A stretch of 64,000 nt of DNA from Symbiodinium natans (lineage: Eukaryota; Sar; Dinophyceae; Suessiales; Symbiodiniaceae), in assembly GCA_905221605.1 (NCBI GenBank), contig CAJNDS010002651.1, positions 22,501-86,500 on the forward strand, in the 5' to 3' direction. Below, one piece after another: positions 60,717 to 64,000 of this stretch (position 1 is the stretch's first letter; every line of letters begins with the position of its first letter). Made by a program: the position numbers and the translations under genes. The notes under the pieces were generated by a model. That model was not told where the DNA came from, ran no database searches, and saw nothing but the letters and a program-made list of their open reading frames with translations.

Positions 60717-60864
60717 CTGCGAGGGAAGGCCCTGGGGCCTCTAGACTAGAGCCTTCAGTTTGAGGGTTTAGGAATTTTGGGGTTTAGGGTTTACGGTTTT
60801 GTGTACCCTAAACCCTAAACCCTAAACCCTAAGCCCTAAACCCTGATTAGGTTTTAGAGGGTTC

Positions 60865-61361
60865 CCAGCTGCCTCTGGAGGCGGCCCATTCGCTGGAAGT
60901 GATCCTGCCGTCGTGGTTGGTATCCTTCCGGCGCAAGCAAAATATGCGAGTGCTGCTATACTATGGTTCTAACCTCAGTTCGGGTACTGACAAGAGGTCC
61001 CCCGAGCTGCAGACCTAAAGCCGGCTACGCCTCGCAGTCTACTTTCTTCATGTAATCCGAAAATACCCCCTAAACCCTAAACGCTAAACGCTAAACCCTA
61101 AACCCTAAACCGCCCCCCTCCCTCCCCCCCCTCCCCCACGGCACCCAAAGGTCCATCTGCATGAAGCGACCCAGTGCAGCAGGCCCCGCACCAGGTAGCG
61201 CCCTGGGTGACACCTAAACCCTAAACCCTGAACCCTAAATCCTAAACCCTAAACCCTAAACCCGAAACCCTAAACCCAAACACACTATGCATAAGAGGGG
61301 CCCATACCTCAACAACCTCAAGAAGGGCAAGGTAGCATATTCCGGGGCCATGGGTTCCGGC
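60865..61361 (-). CDS. EF-hand protein, four exons in phase
   Basis: Exons 61308-61361 (PEPMAPEYATLPFLRLL), 61145-61202 (ALPGAGPAALGRFMQMDLW), 61031-61069 (GVFSDYMKKVDCE) and 60865-60924 (DTNHDGRITSSEWAASRGSW). All three junctions keep the frame; donors are GT, GT, GC and GA. The last two fuse to F-S-D-Y-M-K-K-V-D-C-E-D-T-N-H-D-G: loop D1, N3, D5, G6, I8, E12, a canonical calcium-binding EF-hand with its entering helix. The acceptor of 61031-61069 is a telomere unit, TTTAG|GGG. Exons 62034-62059 (ASQALPAP, in phase) and others to the right are probably upstream parts of the same gene; a downstream continuation to 48.8-47.8 kb across the satellites is possible but unproven. Confidence 0.66.
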
Positions 61362-61924
61362 CTTGGATGAGATCTGAACCACTGCGGTTGAGATTTTAGG
61401 CTTTAAGCTTTGGGGGTTTGGGGTTTTAGGGCGTTGGGCTGTAAAAAATAGGGTTTTTAACTGTTTATGATTCTGGTTTCAGTTTTTTGGGGATTTAGGG
61501 TTTGGGGTTAAAGGGTTTTGGGTTTTCGGCTTCGGTCTTTCGGGCTTTGCATTTGAACGCTTTGGGTTTAAGTTTTAGGTTTACGCTTAGTGGGCCAGCC
61601 CTGTGCTTCGTGATATGTGTGAGTATGTAGTGTGTCGCGCGTTTGTTGTGTACTTCCGCCAGGCCCTACTCTTTTCAACAAGCTTGTGGTGGTTCAACGA
61701 ATCAGGTGAAGAACGCCTCCATAGCATGAGAGGATCGAGAACATGCTTCGCTTGACGAAGATCTTAACGAGAGGGCACCGGGCTATTTGCGCAGACATGC
61801 TACCGGGAAACTTGAGCTCGGGCCGTTTTGTTTCACGACTTAATCTGTTGACGCACTAGAATCAGAAGTAGCTTAGCTCTAAACCCTCAAACCTAAACTC
61901 AAAAACAGAGCCTCAAGCACACTA

Positions 61925-62008
61925 AGTACCTGGAGGTTCGGTTCGTTATTAGTACCCTCAGTGAGGTTACGCCACTTGTAACCCTACATTATGAACGTCC
62001 AAGTAAAG
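61925..62008. mobile_element. Foldback element, family 1, decayed copy
   Basis: TACCTGGAGGTTCG at the left and ATGAACGTCCAAGTA at the right. Inner GAGGTTACGCC and TTGTAACCCTAC match the family. Confidence 0.5.
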
Positions 62009-62033
62009 TTATAGCTTTCAAGCGCCAGGGGGC

Positions 62034-62441
62034 CCGGGTGCGGGCAGAGCTTGCGATGCCTTGAAAGAGACGAAGATGCAGTTCTTGTGGGTTTAGGGCC
62101 TTCAGGTTTCGGAGGGCTTACAGGGTTTTTTGTGGGTTTTATAGGGCTTTTTTGGGGTTTATGGCTTTTCGGGTGGAGGGTCTTTAGGTTTCAGAGGGTT
62201 CTATGTACGCTAGCTGAGCCCCGAATGAAAAATATGAAACCCTGAACCCTGCTGAACCCTGAACCCTAAACCCTGAACCCCAAGCCCCCAAACCCTACAC
62301 CCTAAACCCTAATCCTAAACCCTAAACCCTAAACCCTATGCCTATACCCTTTGAGCCTTCAAAAAGCTTAAGAGACCCCGGCCTGCAAAGAATGAGGAGG
62401 CGCCGCCGCCTCTACCAATGCCTGGGAGGTTCTTGACGGCC
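62034..62441 (-). CDS. Exon candidates (62383-62441, 62034-62059)
   Basis: AVKNLPGIGRGGGASSFFA between CAAGAG|G and a GC donor, and ASQALPAP between TTCAAG|GCA and GG|GC. The second joins 61308-61361 in phase; the first does not join the second directly. Confidence 0.42.
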
Positions 62442-62650
62442 CTCTTGGCCCAGCAAGGTTTACGCTTTACGGTTTAGGGTTTAGGGTTTGGGTTTAGGAA
62501 ATTTCGTTTGGGGTTTTGGTGATTTAGCGAGGGTTTAGGGGTTAGAGGTTTAGGGTTCAGGGTTTCTTTCGGTTCGAATGCCCTAAACCCTGAAAACCCT
62601 GTATATAAAACCCGAAAACCAAGCACCAATGCCCGAAGTCAAGGAACAAC

Positions 62651-62696
62651 CAGCTTCTTGTCCTTCTCCTCCAGCGCGGCAGCGTACTCACGCACC
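62651..62696 (-). CDS. Strong exon candidate VREYAAALEEKDKKL
   Basis: Opens at ATCTCAG|G and closes at CTG|GTTGTT. 15 codons of alternating charge, typical of a coiled coil. The antisense reading is poor, so strand is firm. Confidence 0.52.
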
Positions 62697-62699
62697 CTG

Positions 62700-63010
62700 A
62701 GATCTCCAGGGTTTAGGGTGTTTAGGGCTTAGGGTTAAGGGTTTAGGGTGTTTAGGGTGTTAAGGGTGTTAAGGGTTAAGGTTTAGGGTTTTCAGGGCTT
62801 CGGCGTTTAGGGTTAAGGGTTTGGGGATTAGGGTGTTTAGGGCTTTGGGTTAAGGGTTTAGGGTCGGGTTAAGGGTTTGGGGTTCAGGGTGTTTAGGTCT
62901 TAGGGTTAAGGGTTTGGGGTTTAGGGTGTTTGGGGTGTAGGGTTCAGGGTATAGGGTTAAGAGTTTGCGGGTTAGGGTGTTTAGGGCAAAGGGTTTAGGG
63001 CTTTAGGGTG
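62700..63010 (+). repeat. Degenerate TTTAGGGTG / TTAAGGG array
   Basis: About 30 units of irregular telomere-like motifs with frequent GTGTTTAGGG and GTTAAGGG spacing, more decayed than elsewhere. Confidence 0.9.
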
Positions 63011-63474
63011 CCGGGTGTGGGGCTTTGGACATGGACCCTTAGGGTTTAGGGTTTAGGGTTTAGAGTTTAGGGTTTAGGGTTTAGGGTTTAGGGGGTGTAG
63101 AGGTTTGGGAATGGCCTCGAAGCCTAGATGCTTCCCAACATCGATTAGACGTCCTATATTACACTGATATTTTATATAAGCCACCGTTGCCCCCCAAAAG
63201 GGTCCCAAGATTGGACCGATACGAGACCTCAAGAGTAACTAGGAATAAAAGGGCGCCCTAAACCCCTAAACCCCTAAACCCCTAAACTGAAACCCCCCAA
63301 AAAAAGGGAATTGGGGCCTACTCTGAACCCCCGAAACCCCTAAAAAGGGGTCCCAAGATGGGGGTACCAGGACTCTGAGTCTAACCCTAAACCCTAAACC
63401 CTAAACCCCTAAATCCCTAAACCCTAAATCCCTAAACCCCTAGACCCCTAAAAGGACCCCAAGGTGGGGGTTGC

Positions 63475-63754
63475 CAGATCTGATGCAGATGCGTGGCTGC
63501 TCGAGCTCTGCTCGGCAGGTTGCCAGCTCTTGCCTTGGAGCGCTGAAAGGCTGCTGTCGTAGCGGTTTAGGGTTTAGGGTTTAGGGTTTAGGGTTTTGGG
63601 GCCATGGGTGCGGGTTTAGGGTTTAGGGTTTAAGGTTTAGGGTTTGGGATGGATATTTTGGAGTTTCGCGTTGGCCGGCTATCTTCTGGGACAATGGCTT
63701 AAGATGAGCTTGTGCAACGTTGACAGCGGGGCAGGTGGAGCATCTCGCTTAAGC
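63475..63754 (-). CDS. Exon candidates (63684-63754, 63475-63533)
   Basis: LKRDAPPAPLSTLHKLILSH then CPR between TCGCAG|G and a GA donor, and KSWQPAEQSSSSHASASDL between TCCAAG|GC and CTG|GC. Both clean at the ends. Unrecognised. Confidence 0.43.
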
Positions 63755-63896
63755 CTGCGACATTTGTTGCGTGCGTGCGCAATCTCCGCTCCTCCTGTAT
63801 ATATCCCTAAAACCCAAAACCTTCCCCGGACCTGTTTAGGGTTTAGGTTTAGGGTTTAGGGTTTAGGGTCTTCCCCCAAGCCCCCTGTGTATGCAT

Positions 63897-63945
63897 GGCG
63901 TCGGCTTTCCGACGCGCTACTAACCTCCAACTGCGCCACCGAGGT
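63897..63945 (-). pseudogene. Possible tRNA 5'-half relic
   Basis: CCTCGGTGGCGCAGTTGG matches the 5' end and A-box of tRNA-Met-like genes and is followed by TAGCGCGTCGG after a 6-base insertion. There is no anticodon loop of seven and no B-box. It could equally be an exon (LVARRKADAM after GGAG|G). Confidence 0.25.
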
Positions 63946-64000
63946 AGAGGGGCTTTTCCCCCCCCCCCCCCCCCGGCACAGTTAGCAAGAGGCTTTGAGG

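Noticed and set aside
63897-63945. Intact tRNA-Met gene
   Set aside because: Only the D-arm half matches; no anticodon loop or B-box. Kept as a low-confidence relic.

Overview
The window looks like nuclear DNA of a dinoflagellate, most likely a Symbiodiniaceae alga. Four observations point that way. Interstitial (TTTAGGG)n / (CCCTAAA)n arrays in both orientations occur every few hundred bases. Genes are cut into tiny exons (about 20-100 nt) whose introns start with GT, GC or GA and end mostly in AG|G. A ubiquitin-like plus ankyrin-repeat gene and a C-terminal CxxCGN...FCRxCGxKR zinc ribbon are of types familiar from these algae. Species assignment is inference.

At first sight there is one long gene, the 442-codon ankyrin ORF on the minus strand at 44,067-45,395. 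However, the short non-repetitive islands between telomere-type arrays read as exons, nearly all on the minus strand, so gene order runs from right to left. The best-supported case is a tartrate-resistant/purple-acid-phosphatase-like metallophosphoesterase spread over about 12.1 kb to 1.4 kb. Ten mini-exons carry GDNFYWGGI, GNHDWGGN, a W-x-P-A-L-F-Y segment, FFL|DTN and HNICG, and most of the neighbouring pairs join in phase. A second in-phase chain at 60,865-61,361 encodes an EF-hand. A separate EF-hand exon lies at 48,750-48,818 and a terminal zinc-ribbon exon at 47,810-47,890. Dozens of further exon candidates have good splice signals but no family I recognise. Their frames, and in some cases their strand, are tentative because I could not run an alignment.

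Layout: 1-12.2 kb, phosphatase exons with an apparently nested exon group (10.0-10.8 kb) and a threefold 520-bp tandem repeat; 12.5-24.3 kb, exon series with one terminal exon at 23,904, interrupted by a 54-bp minisatellite (13.6-14.6 kb); 24.4-27.6 kb, gene-poor AT-rich duplications and large palindromic repeats; 28-39 kb, a long exon series, partly cysteine-rich; 39.3-42.6 kb, exons including a hydrophobic leader and a RanBP2-type zinc finger; 44-45.4 kb, ankyrin gene; 45.8-49.7 kb, exons with a signal-peptide start, zinc ribbon and EF-hand; 50.4-59.7 kb, no convincing gene, with a 2.75-kb tandem segmental duplication, three minisatellites and a striking palindromic AT/GC satellite; 59.9-63.8 kb, EF-hand and other exons.

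No CRISPR array, rRNA, intact tRNA or prokaryote-type operon was seen. The most interesting general observation is that telomere-type repeats appear to supply splice sites: TTTAG|GG as acceptor and |GTTTAG as donor. Several families of short foldback elements also lie among, and sometimes around, these arrays.
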